This document shows positions 7,997-17,999 of a DNA stretch of 64,000 nt, one piece after another. Where the stretch lies: positions 4,634,036 to 4,698,035 of the forward strand of contig NC_019683.1 in assembly GCF_000316605.1 (NCBI RefSeq), written 5' to 3'. Below the pieces are notes generated by a model. The model made no database searches. It had not been told where the DNA came from and saw only the letters and a list, made by a program, of their open reading frames with translations. The translations under genes and the position numbers were made by a program. Source of the stretch: [Leptolyngbya] sp. PCC 7376 (lineage in GTDB: Bacteria; Cyanobacteriota; Cyanobacteriia; Cyanobacteriales; MRBY01). How positions within the stretch are numbered: the first letter of the stretch is position 1; each line of letters opens with the position of its first letter.

Positions 7997-8560
7997 ATGG
8001 CTCAAAATTCCACCGAACAAAAGCTCGAAAGGCAAGTAAAAGAACTTTATCAACTTGCAAAAGAGCGATGTGATGATGAGTCTTTGCAGTTAGCCGTCGA
8101 TGTCATTAAAACAATGCGGCGATCGCGCGGTAGCTTACAGGCTTGGAACCAGAGATATAGAGAGGGTATCGAATGTCTCCATGAAGATATTCAAGCCCAA
8201 GAAGATTTAAACCGTTCACTACAACGAGAGTTAAACCAACTCAGTGACGAGATGCGGGCAATGACTCTCGAAAAAAAGCGCATTCTTCAGGACAGGCGCA
8301 AGGCAATCCAACAAAAAGAATTCCTCACCCAGGAGTTGCGACAAATTGAAATTGAAGTGAATGTCACAGCGAAAAAAGTTCAATCCACTAAAAGTTTGTT
8401 TGGAAAATTTTCAATTATGTGGTCATTCTTTCAATCAACATTCTTCTCTGATGATCCGCAAGATTATGGTGTCATTGATAATTCTTTTGAGGCAGATCCA
8501 GAGAAACCGCAACTTGGTTCAGGGATCAGCGATATTCAGAGAGATTTATTAGATCGATAA
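7997..8560 (+). CDS. coiled-coil protein of unknown function
   Basis: I do not recognise the family. From ATG 7997 the product is 187 residues (MAQNSTEQKLERQVKELYQL...); an in-frame GTG at 7919 or ATG at 7934 could extend it, but the coiled-coil domain begins right after 7997. The middle is rich in Glu, Gln, Arg and Leu heptads (CLHEDIQAQEDLNRSLQREL, then LSDEMRAMTLEKKRILQDRR), predicting a long coiled coil of about 100 residues. A more hydrophobic patch (FGKFSIMWSFFQSTFF) follows, then an acidic tail. It lies between DUF1818 and another small hypothetical gene on the same strand. A structural or scaffold role is possible, without direct support. Confidence 0.6.
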   Translation: MAQNSTEQKLERQVKELYQLAKERCDDESLQLAVDVIKTMRRSRGSLQAWNQRYREGIECLHEDIQAQEDLNRSLQRELNQLSDEMRAMTLEKKRILQDRRKAIQQKEFLTQELRQIEIEVNVTAKKVQSTKSLFGKFSIMWSFFQSTFFSDDPQDYGVIDNSFEADPEKPQLGSGISDIQRDLLDR

Positions 8561-8580
8561 TTAGAACATTGTTGATAGTT

Positions 8581-8587
8581 AGGAGAG
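8581..8587 (+). promoter_or_regulatory. ribosome binding site deciding the start at 8593
   Basis: AGGAGAG lies 5 bases before ATG 8593, a better start than the in-frame upstream TTG-type start at 8569, which has no such site. Confidence 0.6.
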
Positions 8588-8592
8588 TTGTG

Positions 8593-9021
8593 ATGTCAAG
8601 ATTTAGCAAAATCATTGATCAATTAGAAGAACTGAACGAACAAGACCGAGAAAATTATCAGCAAGATGTAAAAAATACCTCTCAGATTTTTGCGATCACA
8701 GCCCATTTATATGAGCGATTGCATCAACTTTCTAACTCCCAAGAACAACCAAGAGTAGCGGTTCTACCATCACAAAAAATCACGAAAGAGTTCTTGATAG
8801 AAACGTTCGGGAATTATGACAAAGCGTACCAAGCTTACCAACAAACCCACGGAATTAAATGCCGCAAGGGTTGGAAAAATTTATTGCCTCTAATTCAGAA
8901 TTTGAGCATTCCTGATAGCATTTCCTCTACAACAGAAGAACGCCTGAAAAACTTAGAGGAAAAAGTCGATCTACTTGTCGACATTTTATTGAATAGCGTT
9001 TCTAAAATTCCCAATAGTTAG
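8593..9021 (+). CDS. small hypothetical protein
   Basis: From ATG 8593 the product is 142 residues: MSRFSKIIDQLEELNEQDRE..., a helical N terminus, a central part (ITKEFLIETFGNYDKAYQAY-QQTHGIKCRKGWKNLLPLI) and a C-terminal leucine-rich coiled coil (LKNLEEKVDLLVDILLNSVS). The family is not recognised. The coiled coil and the neighbouring coiled-coil gene 32 bases upstream suggest the two products may act together, which is inference. No signal peptide or membrane span is seen. Confidence 0.6.
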   Translation: MSRFSKIIDQLEELNEQDRENYQQDVKNTSQIFAITAHLYERLHQLSNSQEQPRVAVLPSQKITKEFLIETFGNYDKAYQAYQQTHGIKCRKGWKNLLPLIQNLSIPDSISSTTEERLKNLEEKVDLLVDILLNSVSKIPNS

Positions 9022-9036
9022 CACCTAAACAATTAC

Positions 9037-10041
9037 CTAAGTTTTTTTGCTGCTACCGATTAAATACAAAAGCGCCATCCGAACGGCGACACCATTAGTC
9101 ACCTGTTCAGAAATCAAACTAAGGGCAGGATGATCCATGATGTCAGACGCCAACTCTACGCCGCGATTAACAGGGCCAGGATGGAGCACTTTTACGTCTG
9201 GCTTACAGGATTTTAGTCGTTTGGCCGTAATACCAAAGCCTTGGTGATATTCTCGCAAACTGGGCAATAAATGGGCCGTCATTCGCTCATGTTGTAGCCG
9301 CAAGGTCATCACAAAATCAGCATCGGTGATCGCCTCATCAATTTCCCAATGCACAAATAATTTTCCATCAGAACCCTGGGCAAAATCCCGAAAGAATTCT
9401 GGTAAAAGCGTCGGAGGAGCCGCTAAATGAACTTCCGCACCAGCCGCCATTAAACTCCAAATATTAGACCGTGCGACCCGCGAATGAACAATATCGCCAA
9501 CAATTGCAATTTTTTTGTCTTTCAGAAGCGCACAAGAAGGATTATCGGGGTCAATCACCCGGCAAATCGTAAACAGATCCAACAAGGCTTGGGATGGGTG
9601 AGCATGGCGACCATCTCCTGCATTCAGAACACTTACACCAGATTTGATTCTGTCCATTTCTTGGGCGATCGCCTGAGGTACACCAGACTGCTTATGGCGA
9701 ATCACCATAATGTCAGCACCCATCGCCAGATAAGTCTTAGCCGTATCGAGAATTGTTTCTCCCTTACTCAGCGATGAAGAACTCGGCGAAAAATTCATCA
9801 CATCGGCTGACAATCGCTTTGCCGCCAACTCAAAACTACTGCGAGTCCGTGTCGAAGGCTCAAAAAACATATTCGTGACAACTTGGCCCTGTAACGCTGG
9901 CACCTTTTTCATCCGTCGCGAGAGCACATCTCGAAAACTCACCGCCGTCTGCAAAATCATATCTAGCTCAGCGACAGAGAAATCCATCAACGACAAAATA
10001 TGTCGTCTCGTCCAAACCTGAGTTGTTGTCGTCATACTCAT
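9037..10041 (-). CDS. pyrB: aspartate carbamoyltransferase catalytic chain
   Basis: A 334-residue enzyme joining carbamoyl phosphate and aspartate, the committed step of pyrimidine synthesis. The carbamoyl-phosphate binding motif [18 protein letters not shown] is near residue 57, followed by [15 protein letters not shown] and the aspartate-loop region [15 protein letters not shown] near the C terminus. Length is normal. The start could be ATG 10041 or the Met two codons later. It lies downstream of the L25 gene on the same strand but a good terminator (10061-10088) separates them, so its own promoter must lie close to the start. Confidence 0.95.
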   Translation of the reverse strand: MSMTTTTQVWTRRHILSLMDFSVAELDMILQTAVSFRDVLSRRMKKVPALQGQVVTNMFFEPSTRTRSSFELAAKRLSADVMNFSPSSSSLSKGETILDTAKTYLAMGADIMVIRHKQSGVPQAIAQEMDRIKSGVSVLNAGDGRHAHPSQALLDLFTICRVIDPDNPSCALLKDKKIAIVGDIVHSRVARSNIWSLMAAGAEVHLAAPPTLLPEFFRDFAQGSDGKLFVHWEIDEAITDADFVMTLRLQHERMTAHLLPSLREYHQGFGITAKRLKSCKPDVKVLHPGPVNRGVELASDIMDHPALSLISEQVTNGVAVRMALLYLIGSSKKT

Positions 10042-10060
10042 TCCCCTTCACCATCACCAC

Positions 10061-10088
10061 AAAAAAAGAGGGCAGAAAATTTGCCCTC
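10061..10088 (-). terminator. rho-independent terminator after the L25 gene
   Basis: On the minus strand GAGGGCA, a 7-base loop, and TGCCCTC are followed by seven T. It lies between the L25 stop (10138) and pyrB start (10041). Confidence 0.8.
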
Positions 10089-10137
10089 AATATCTTACCT
10101 AAATTGAAATATTGCTACTTCATTCAAATTCTGTGAA

Positions 10138-10431
10138 TTACGCTGCATCAGTGTGAAAAAAGCTGAGGTGATACAAACTACGCTTCCAAGGGTGGGACTG
10201 GATTTCGCGAATTACAGCAGAACCAGACCATCCGGGAGTTTTTACTTCCACGAGAGTCTCATTGGGTGTCGCAGCCTTGAGCAAATTTAATGCTTCTTTG
10301 TAGTTCACAACAAAAGAATCAGACTCAGCACCCTTATGACCATAGAGGTTAATGGGAAGAAGACCATCACGACGGAGTGCACGGGGGTTAACGCCTTCAG
10401 GACGAGGCTTACATTCGATAGTTAGAGACAT
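10138..10431 (-). CDS. rplY: 50S ribosomal protein L25, short form
   Basis: A 97-residue protein whose sequence MSLTIECKPRPEGVNPRALR-RDGLLPINLYGHKGAES shows the N-R-x-L-R-x-x-G-x-x-P-x-x-x-Y-G pattern of the L25/Ctc family; this is the short form without the C-terminal extension of TL5. It binds 5S rRNA in the large subunit. It follows purA on the same strand with a 59-base gap and ends at a strong terminator. Confidence 0.85.
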   Translation of the reverse strand: MSLTIECKPRPEGVNPRALRRDGLLPINLYGHKGAESDSFVVNYKEALNLLKAATPNETLVEVKTPGWSGSAVIREIQSHPWKRSLYHLSFFHTDAA

Positions 10432-10490
10432 AGAAATGACCAGAAAAATAGAGGTTAAAAATAAAAAATTAATCTTGTGAAACCCGTAGT

Positions 10491-11834
<1,344 letters not shown>

Positions 11835-11937
11835 CTACTAATTCACACAAACTACAATTATTGTGACTGTAATGATATTGTGTCAAGCTCTTTAGAAAGT
11901 TTTAAGCTCTTTTTTTATCAGAATTTCGGATTTAATC

Positions 11938-12765
11938 ATGGACAACGCCAATCAAATTCCCGTAGTTATTAATGGTGCGGCAGGCAAAATGGGTCGCGAG
12001 GTTGTCAAAGCGATCGCCGGTGCTGAGGACATGCAGATCATTTCAGCCGTGGATAAAAATCCTGCGGTAATGGGTCAGGATGTTGGGGAAGTGGCAGGCT
12101 GTGGCCCATTGGAAGTTCCCATTGTTAATGATCTCGAAGCATCGCTTGTGATGGCAACCCAATCTCCAATTCAAGGGGTAATGGTTGATTTCACTCACCC
12201 TAGTGGCGTCTATGCAAATACCCGCGCGGCGATCGCCTACGGAGTACGTCCTGTCGTTGGAACCACAGGTTTAAGCGAAGAGCAAATCGAAGACCTTAAG
12301 GAATTTGCTGATAAAGCAAGCACAGGTGCTTTAGTTATCCCAAATTTTTCTATTGGTGTTGTCCTGCTCCAACAGGCATCACTCAAAGCGGCTCAATATT
12401 TTGACCATGTGGAAATCATCGAGCTTCATCACAATCAAAAAGCAGATGCTCCCAGTGGAACTGCCATTAAAACGGCACAGATGATGGCAGAATTGGGCAA
12501 ACAATTTAATCCGGCTCAAGTGGAAGAAAAAGAAGAAATGGCTGGTGCGAAAGGCGCTGTTACTGATGACAATATTCGGATTCATAGTGTGCGTCTTCCT
12601 GGATTAATTGCCCACCAAGAAATGATTTTCGGTGCCCCTGGACAAATCTACACCCTTCGCCATGACACAAGTGATCGCTCGTGTTATATGCCCGGTGTAT
12701 TACTATCTATCCGTAAAGTCACCGAGCTACAAACTCTTGTTTATGGACTTGAAAATATTCTTTAA
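11938..12765 (+). CDS. dapB: 4-hydroxy-tetrahydrodipicolinate reductase
   Basis: A 275-residue NAD(P)H-dependent reductase of lysine and diaminopimelate synthesis. The Rossmann start [20 protein letters not shown] is at residues 9-28, VGTTGL follows near 120, and the substrate signature [20 protein letters not shown] contains the catalytic His-His and the Lys. Length is normal. Transcribed away from purA. Confidence 0.95.
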   Translation: MDNANQIPVVINGAAGKMGREVVKAIAGAEDMQIISAVDKNPAVMGQDVGEVAGCGPLEVPIVNDLEASLVMATQSPIQGVMVDFTHPSGVYANTRAAIAYGVRPVVGTTGLSEEQIEDLKEFADKASTGALVIPNFSIGVVLLQQASLKAAQYFDHVEIIELHHNQKADAPSGTAIKTAQMMAELGKQFNPAQVEEKEEMAGAKGAVTDDNIRIHSVRLPGLIAHQEMIFGAPGQIYTLRHDTSDRSCYMPGVLLSIRKVTELQTLVYGLENIL

Positions 12766-12767
12766 AT

Positions 12768-12805
12768 CTACTATTCAATACACTTAAAGCATGGTTGAGT
12801 AGTAG
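12768..12805 (+). terminator. weak hairpin downstream of dapB
   Basis: CTACTATTCAA and TTGAGTAGTAG form an 11-base stem with one G-T type pair around a 16-base loop, just after the dapB stop. No T run follows, so terminator activity is uncertain. Confidence 0.4.
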
Positions 12806-12903
12806 ATTGGGAAATAGTGGTTCAATTAAGTATTTTAGGATATTAAGAGATAGCATTGTACTTCTCGGCTTCAAGAAAAAGATCAAAATCATCTCATGCT
12901 CAT

Positions 12904-13800
12904 ATGGAAATAATTAAAACAATTCAAATTAGAGATATTTCACCTTTTTACTTAGTAGGAAATACTCAAAATGACCGGTTTGTTGCACCAGTAATTGGGA
13001 AGGAAGGCTTCTGGGAAGCTCCGGAAACATTAGTAACTCTTCAATTAATAGAAGAAAACAATATTGTTTTTGATATCGGTGCAAATATTGGCTATTTTTC
13101 CATACTTCTATCACAAGCAGTTGGAAGATCTGGTAAAGTTTTTGCTTTTGAGCCAGATCGCGACAATTACAGATTTTTGAAAGCTAGTAGTATTCTCAAC
13201 AATTGTGATAATTTATATTGTTTCAATAAAGCAGTTAGTAAAGAGAACGGAGTCGCACAACTTTTTATTGCATCTGATAATCTCGGAGATCATCGTCTTT
13301 TTACTACACCTGGTAGAGATAGTTATGAAGTTGAAACGATTTGTTTAGATAGTGATTATTCAGAAACACATGTTGATTTCATTAAACTTGATACTCAAGG
13401 CTCTGAATTTAATATATTGAGTGGCATGAAAAAAACAATTCAAAATAATCGGTCTCATTTGAGCTGTTTAATGGAATTTTGTCCTGGAATATTACTCAAT
13501 AGTGGTGTTAGTGATGAAGCATTTTATTCCACTATCCAAGAATTAGATGCTAGGTTCTATTTGCCTGTTCCAAATGGGATCATGTTTGGAACAGACGAAA
13601 AGGGAAATAAAAAACTTTACAATAGTGAAAGGATGATCCTTGAGTATCTTGATCTGGATTCACTAAAACAAGTATTTGAGTACATGTTGTCTATGGGCGA
13701 ATTATACCAAGATTTAGTTGTTTTTTTTAGTGACAGTGCAGAAAAGAAACATCTTTCAAAATTCAAAATAAGACCTTTTAGTGGCCATTGTTATTTTTAG
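12904..13800 (+). CDS. FkbM-family SAM-dependent methyltransferase
   Basis: About 298 residues from ATG 12904; an in-frame TTG at 12856 would add 16 residues of poor quality and is less likely. The SAM-binding motif NNIVFDIGANIGYFSILLSQ is followed by GKVFAFEPDRDNYRFL, and by DFIKLDTQGSEFNILSGM, the FkbM family order. Such enzymes methylate sugars or small molecules, often in surface polysaccharide loci; the substrate here is unknown. The gene is noticeably more AT-rich than its neighbours and has no HIP1 site, and it stands alone between dapB and a conserved membrane protein, which suggests horizontal acquisition. Confidence 0.85.
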   Translation: MEIIKTIQIRDISPFYLVGNTQNDRFVAPVIGKEGFWEAPETLVTLQLIEENNIVFDIGANIGYFSILLSQAVGRSGKVFAFEPDRDNYRFLKASSILNNCDNLYCFNKAVSKENGVAQLFIASDNLGDHRLFTTPGRDSYEVETICLDSDYSETHVDFIKLDTQGSEFNILSGMKKTIQNNRSHLSCLMEFCPGILLNSGVSDEAFYSTIQELDARFYLPVPNGIMFGTDEKGNKKLYNSERMILEYLDLDSLKQVFEYMLSMGELYQDLVVFFSDSAEKKHLSKFKIRPFSGHCYF

Positions 13801-13916
13801 GCAGCAAAGTATTTCAATCTTTTTTTCACTAGGGAATTAATTTGAATTTCATTTCTCTTTGAGAGAGAGAAGGAAAACCATCAAACTAAAATTATATATT
13901 TCCAAGAAAAATACAA

Positions 13917-14633
13917 ATGCTCATCCCCATTACCCGCGAGAAATTTGATGAATTAATTCCACTCATTGCGAGTGCGGAACAGTATCAATATTACTGGGGA
14001 AAAACCGAAGATTTCTTACGACGAGCCTTGATTTCTTTTGTGCTAGTTGTACTAATTTTTATTGTCGGTTCAATTCTAGGAAAAGGGGCAGAGCCAATTC
14101 GGTTGATTTCTCAGATTGTTGGGGGATTGTATTGGTTTTGGTCTCCTATTTATTCAGCAAGTGTGCAAAATGCTCGTTATCGGCGTTTACCCTATTGCTG
14201 TTTTTGGCGCGGCAAAATTTTAGATGTTTATCTCACAGAAGAAATTGTTAGAACTCAAGAAGAGGTTGATAAGTTAGGACGACTTTTAAAGGTTGAAAAT
14301 CGGGAACGTCGCATCAATATTGATGTGGGAGATAAGCTGGGATATCTCGCAAAGATCCAGGCTCCGGTTGAACCATCTCATCGTTCTCTTAAACCTGGTC
14401 AAGCGGTTGAGCTTTTAGTGCTTTCTAGCAATCGCAATTTAGATCGCAATATCCAAGTAACAGATGCTTATATTCCGCGTTTTAATCTATGGCTAGGGTT
14501 ATACCCTTATTTACGCCGCGATGTGTTTTGGGATGTGCGAGAACAGCTCCGTTATCGATATGGCAAAAGTAAAAATAATCCACCGCCTCGCCCTAGACCA
14601 GGGTCTCGCTCGCGCCGTCCTCTACGCTTTTAG
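13917..14633 (+). CDS. conserved membrane protein of unknown function
   Basis: 238 residues. Two adjacent hydrophobic segments lie at about 40-75 (RALISFVLVVLIFIVGSIL and LISQIVGGLYWFWSPIY), followed by a soluble part rich in charged residues and ending in an Arg/Pro tail (PPPRPRPGSRSRRPLRF). I recall related cyanobacterial proteins carrying an uninformative transporter-like label, which I do not adopt. It converges with the nadD-like gene, their ends overlapping by 4 bases. Confidence 0.65.
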   Translation: MLIPITREKFDELIPLIASAEQYQYYWGKTEDFLRRALISFVLVVLIFIVGSILGKGAEPIRLISQIVGGLYWFWSPIYSASVQNARYRRLPYCCFWRGKILDVYLTEEIVRTQEEVDKLGRLLKVENRERRINIDVGDKLGYLAKIQAPVEPSHRSLKPGQAVELLVLSSNRNLDRNIQVTDAYIPRFNLWLGLYPYLRRDVFWDVREQLRYRYGKSKNNPPPRPRPGSRSRRPLRF

Positions 14634-15208
14634 GTTTTCGGTTCAATTACCGCATAGAGCTTTTCTGCGGCAATGTAGTGGGCGATCGCCTCAATCACCA
14701 CAGCGGCTCGACCTTCAATGCGGTATTGGGTCGATGAGACTGGGGGGGGGGTATAGTCTGCTTCCTGCCAATGGCTTTTTAGGGAAGAGAGCTTTTTTAG
14801 GGCTTCGGGCTGGATAGGATAACCTTTCCGCGGAAAAATCAGTAACGTAACCTGTTGGAGCAAATCTTTGGCGCGGTACCAACGATGAATTTGACTCGCA
14901 AGGTCAGCGCCAATCACGAGTAAATATTCGGCATCTTCTCCCCAAATTTCTTTGGCAATCTTAACGGTATTTAAACTGTGGCGATCGCCTAATCTCCCAT
15001 CGAGGGAGACATTGTCGCAAGCGAGATCATCGATGAGCATTTGGAGCATGGCATTGCGTTGCTCAAGGGATGCACCATGGTCTTTAAAAGGATTATCGGC
15101 TGCCCAAACAGTCACTTTATCGTAGCGTTCACTTAGCCAACGCAGAATAGATTGGTGTCCAACAGTTGGGGGATCAGCGCTGGTTCCGAATAGGGCAATT
15201 TGGGTCAT
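14630..15208 (-). CDS. nadD: nicotinate-nucleotide adenylyltransferase (NadD-like)
   Basis: 192 residues. ALFGTSADPPTVGHQSILRW at the N terminus is the nucleotidyltransferase (HxGH-type) ATP-binding motif, here T-V-G-H; YLLVIGADLASQIHRWYRA and the late SSTQYR (the S-S-T-x-x-R type motif) match NadD. It would adenylylate nicotinate mononucleotide in NAD synthesis. The initial G-T-S-A-D-P-P differs slightly from the usual G-T-F-D-P, as in cyanobacterial relatives. The start ATG at 15208 directly precedes the motif. Confidence 0.85.
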   Translation of the reverse strand: MTQIALFGTSADPPTVGHQSILRWLSERYDKVTVWAADNPFKDHGASLEQRNAMLQMLIDDLACDNVSLDGRLGDRHSLNTVKIAKEIWGEDAEYLLVIGADLASQIHRWYRAKDLLQQVTLLIFPRKGYPIQPEALKKLSSLKSHWQEADYTPPPVSSTQYRIEGRAAVVIEAIAHYIAAEKLYAVIEPKT

Positions 15209-15349
15209 TTCGGTCTAGAAAAAAGGGTAGGGCGTCGGCGTAATTGTCGGGTCGAGGGGAAAGAAATTCAGGGGTTTGAAAGTGTTCTATCGCAGCTCGT
15301 CATCAAGGATATGACATGATGTGTGCTGAGGATGTTCAGATGAGTGTAT

Positions 15350-15892
15350 ATGAATTTACCCACTTGGATCACGGTTTCTCGCTTGGCGGGTGTACCTTTT
15401 TTGCTTGTTTTGTTAGAGAATCCAACTAATCAGCAACGATTGTGGGCGATCGCCATCTTTTTGGCTGTGGCGTTAACGGATTGGCTGGATGGCTATTTGG
15501 CGCGGAAATTAGACCAGGTAACTGATCTAGGGAAATTCCTCGATCCATTGGTAGATAAGCTATTGGTAACTGCTCCCTTGCTGGCCTTAATCCATTTACA
15601 AGAGATTCCGGCGTGGGGCGTGTTTTTGATTATTGCGCGGGAATTGACTGTTGCAGGTTGGCGAGTGACAGGCACGAAAAAAATTCAAGGGGCAAATATT
15701 TGGGGTAAGGCAAAAACGGTGACTCAAATTGCGGCGATCGCCCTGCTGATTTATCCGATTAATGCAACAGGAGAACTGATTGCTCTAGGTTTGTTCTGGG
15801 TGGCTGTGGCCTTGACTCTCATTTCGGGGCTGATTTACTTGCTTCCCCAAACCCCAGATGCCAGCCAAGAGCAACCAAGCGAAAGTGTTTAG
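15350..15892 (+). CDS. pgsA: CDP-diacylglycerol-glycerol-3-phosphate 3-phosphatidyltransferase
   Basis: 180 residues from ATG 15350 (a GTG two codons earlier is possible). The CDP-alcohol phosphotransferase signature is complete: DWLDGYLARKLDQVTDLGKF followed by LDPLVDK, giving D-G-x2-A-R-x8-G-x3-D-x3-D. Several transmembrane segments surround it. It makes phosphatidylglycerol phosphate; phosphatidylglycerol is essential for cyanobacterial photosystems. Its last 108 bases overlap the end of the convergent O-antigen-ligase-like gene, an unusually long antisense overlap. Confidence 0.92.
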   Translation: MNLPTWITVSRLAGVPFLLVLLENPTNQQRLWAIAIFLAVALTDWLDGYLARKLDQVTDLGKFLDPLVDKLLVTAPLLALIHLQEIPAWGVFLIIARELTVAGWRVTGTKKIQGANIWGKAKTVTQIAAIALLIYPINATGELIALGLFWVAVALTLISGLIYLLPQTPDASQEQPSESV

Positions 15893-17086
15893 CCGCAAAT
15901 CAAGGACGGTGACATCGAGTAGATTGAAGAGGGTATAGCCGCCAAAGGCCATGAGATAACTAAACATAATCAGCTTTTCGGGTTTCTCGGTAAGACTTTG
16001 CCATGTGAAAACACCTTGCGCCAACACCCAACCGATGAGGCCAATTAATAGTCCCGCCGCCGGAATCCCCATTTCAGAAGTCAGCATTAAATAAAGGTTG
16101 TGGGGATGGCCGAGCCAGGTCTCCATTGCCGTTTCATAGGCTGGGGTAAAGCTACGTAAACCAAAGCCTGTGATCGGTCGTCGCTGAATCATATCGCCCA
16201 AAAATTGCCATTGGGTACTGCGTAAATCTGCCACTGGGCGATCGCCAGCAAACATTTGGTCGGAAAGTCTGCCCCAAAAATAAAAGGGAATCACTCGTCT
16301 GAGGCCATCTCGCCAAGGCGGTTGGCCAAAAGATGCGCCCAATACTGCAGCAAAAAATCCCCCCGCAAAAGCACAAATCCACCACCATCCGATATAGATG
16401 GCATAGATCAAAATTCCGAGAAAGGCGATCGCCCAAACATTGCGGGAGTTCGTCAAAATTAGGGCAACAAAATCTATGACCAGCGTAAAGGTGAGGTACA
16501 AAAATAGCTTAGATTGGGTGAATTTTTGCCATCGAAAATCCTTTAGCCATAACCCCAATCCCAACAAAAAACACATCAATAAATAGGCGGCGCAGATATT
16601 CGCATACATAAATGTAGAAGCGACTCGCCCGGCAGGATTACCAACTCCTGTTAATGCCCAACCGAAGAGTGACCAAATAAAATCTGGGGTTTTCCAGCCC
16701 AGCCAAATATCCGCCAATCCTAAAAGTGCCACGACACTAGAGGGCACAACAAATAGCCATGCCATGCGCTCCAATCGGTCAACGCGATCGAGGAGGTAGC
16801 TAAAGGTGAGAAAAAAGAGGAAAAAGGGCAAAAAATTCGCCATCCCCAAAAACGAATCGAGGGGATATGGGGAAATTGCGGTCACAAAAAATAGCCACAG
16901 GCTAATGCCCCCTAGCAGCCATGCCACCCGCTCTTGCAAAATCTGTTTGTAAAAATGTTTCGTGGAGCGAATGAGCTGAATCCCCACAAAAATCGCGCCC
17001 CAGCCCGGTGCTAGTGGAAATAAAAAAATTCCCAGCTCGGCAAGCACCGGTAAGCGACTATCGGGGAATAAATTCAGGTTTTTCAT
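15785..17086 (-). CDS. O-antigen ligase (Wzy_C) family membrane protein
   Basis: 433 residues with about ten to twelve hydrophobic segments. The family region is visible as ALILTNSRNVWAIAFLGILI, then the periplasmic loop with MIQRRPITGFGLRSFTPAYE and TWLGHPHNLYLMLTSEMGIP, in which the G-x-G and the H-P-H-N-x-Y pattern are typical of Wzy/WaaL polymerases and ligases. It probably joins or polymerises glycans at the outer side of the inner membrane; distant IctB-type relatives also exist in cyanobacteria, so the substrate is open. Its 3' end overlaps pgsA in antisense by 108 bases. Confidence 0.8.
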   Translation of the reverse strand: MKNLNLFPDSRLPVLAELGIFLFPLAPGWGAIFVGIQLIRSTKHFYKQILQERVAWLLGGISLWLFFVTAISPYPLDSFLGMANFLPFFLFFLTFSYLLDRVDRLERMAWLFVVPSSVVALLGLADIWLGWKTPDFIWSLFGWALTGVGNPAGRVASTFMYANICAAYLLMCFLLGLGLWLKDFRWQKFTQSKLFLYLTFTLVIDFVALILTNSRNVWAIAFLGILIYAIYIGWWWICAFAGGFFAAVLGASFGQPPWRDGLRRVIPFYFWGRLSDQMFAGDRPVADLRSTQWQFLGDMIQRRPITGFGLRSFTPAYETAMETWLGHPHNLYLMLTSEMGIPAAGLLIGLIGWVLAQGVFTWQSLTEKPEKLIMFSYLMAFGGYTLFNLLDVTVLDLRLNTFAWLLLAGIWGLGKQVNQPRNESQGHSHPEQT

Positions 17087-17141
17087 GGTGTAGCAACTAG
17101 GGGCGATCGCCTACAAATCCTAGCTTGTTCGCGTCTCACAT

Positions 17142-17708
17142 TTAGGATTCTGGGATGTCGGTCACTTGGCGGGCAAGGTAGGCCACCGCAAAATCACCAT
17201 TATCCGATTCGGCGAGCTTATCCCCCAGCACAAATACTTCTTCGGCTAGTTCTTTCCCTAATTTCTGGATCAACGCCTGCCGTTCACTGACGGAATGCTG
17301 TTGGTCTCGCACCTTATGTTGCCAATCGCTGGTAAATACATATTCGAGGCTGGTGTGGAGAGCGAGTTGCCGTAAAATCTCCCATTCCTGGCGATCGCAC
17401 CAAAAGCCATTGCAGTCGGGACAGCGTTCTAAATAAAATGGTGTACCAACCGGAATTTTGACGCGGGAGAGATAACGGCGACATTCTGGACAAAGGGCAG
17501 CTCGATTGTCGGTTTCGCTGGGCGTAAAATTAGAGTCGAGTTTGAGGCTTGTATTGACGATGGAAGGTTTGTCTTGGGAACTTTGCCACGCCTGATATCG
17601 TTCTCCCGATAGCCAGTCTCCCTCGCATTTTTCGCAGTGATAACTGGTGAGGTCATCGCCCAACTCTAAATCACTCAATTCAATTTCTCGACACTTCGGA
17701 CATTGCAC
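17142..17708 (-). CDS. zinc-ribbon (zf-TFIIB type) protein
   Basis: 188 residues with two zinc-ribbon units: MQCPKCREIEL...YHCEKCEGDWL at residues 1-33 and LCPECRRYL...LERCPDCNGFWCD at about 72-107, each with two C-x2-C pairs and the C-x-G-x-W/F-x form typical of zf-TFIIB proteins. A helical C-terminal region (VSERQALIQKLGKELAEEVF) follows. Binding of zinc is expected; partner and role are unknown. It lies 55 bases upstream of the O-antigen-ligase-like gene on the same strand. Confidence 0.8.
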   Translation of the reverse strand: MQCPKCREIELSDLELGDDLTSYHCEKCEGDWLSGERYQAWQSSQDKPSIVNTSLKLDSNFTPSETDNRAALCPECRRYLSRVKIPVGTPFYLERCPDCNGFWCDRQEWEILRQLALHTSLEYVFTSDWQHKVRDQQHSVSERQALIQKLGKELAEEVFVLGDKLAESDNGDFAVAYLARQVTDIPES

Positions 17709-17999
17709 GCTGCTCTTTCCCTCAGTTTACGCTCGTCATCCTCGTCATATCCTATCTCAAGGCGATCTCCTCAAAAAACAACTTTATACATCGAACTTTA
17801 GATTGCTCATCAATATGACTTTAATAAATAAAAAATTATGAGTTTAGAATTGAAAATCATAGTTATTATAAACAGCTCAAGAATCACTATTTATCTCAAG
17901 TTTTTAGGTGAGAATTTATTATACAAATAATTAGAGTTGTTGAGAATCTATTTTGGTGTTCCACAGAAAAAAAAGCGCAATAAAACTCCACTAAAGTAA
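17709..17999. other. AT-rich intergenic region without recognised features
   Basis: About 290 bases, rich in A and T, between the stop of the TPR-glycosyltransferase gene and the start of the zinc-ribbon gene. I see no hairpin with a T run and no plausible small gene. One degenerate HIP1-like site lies near 17760. Confidence 0.5.

Noticed and set aside
15785-17086. Naming the membrane protein IctB (bicarbonate transporter)
   Set aside because: The visible signature is that of the broad O-antigen ligase family; nothing in the sequence indicates inorganic-carbon transport.
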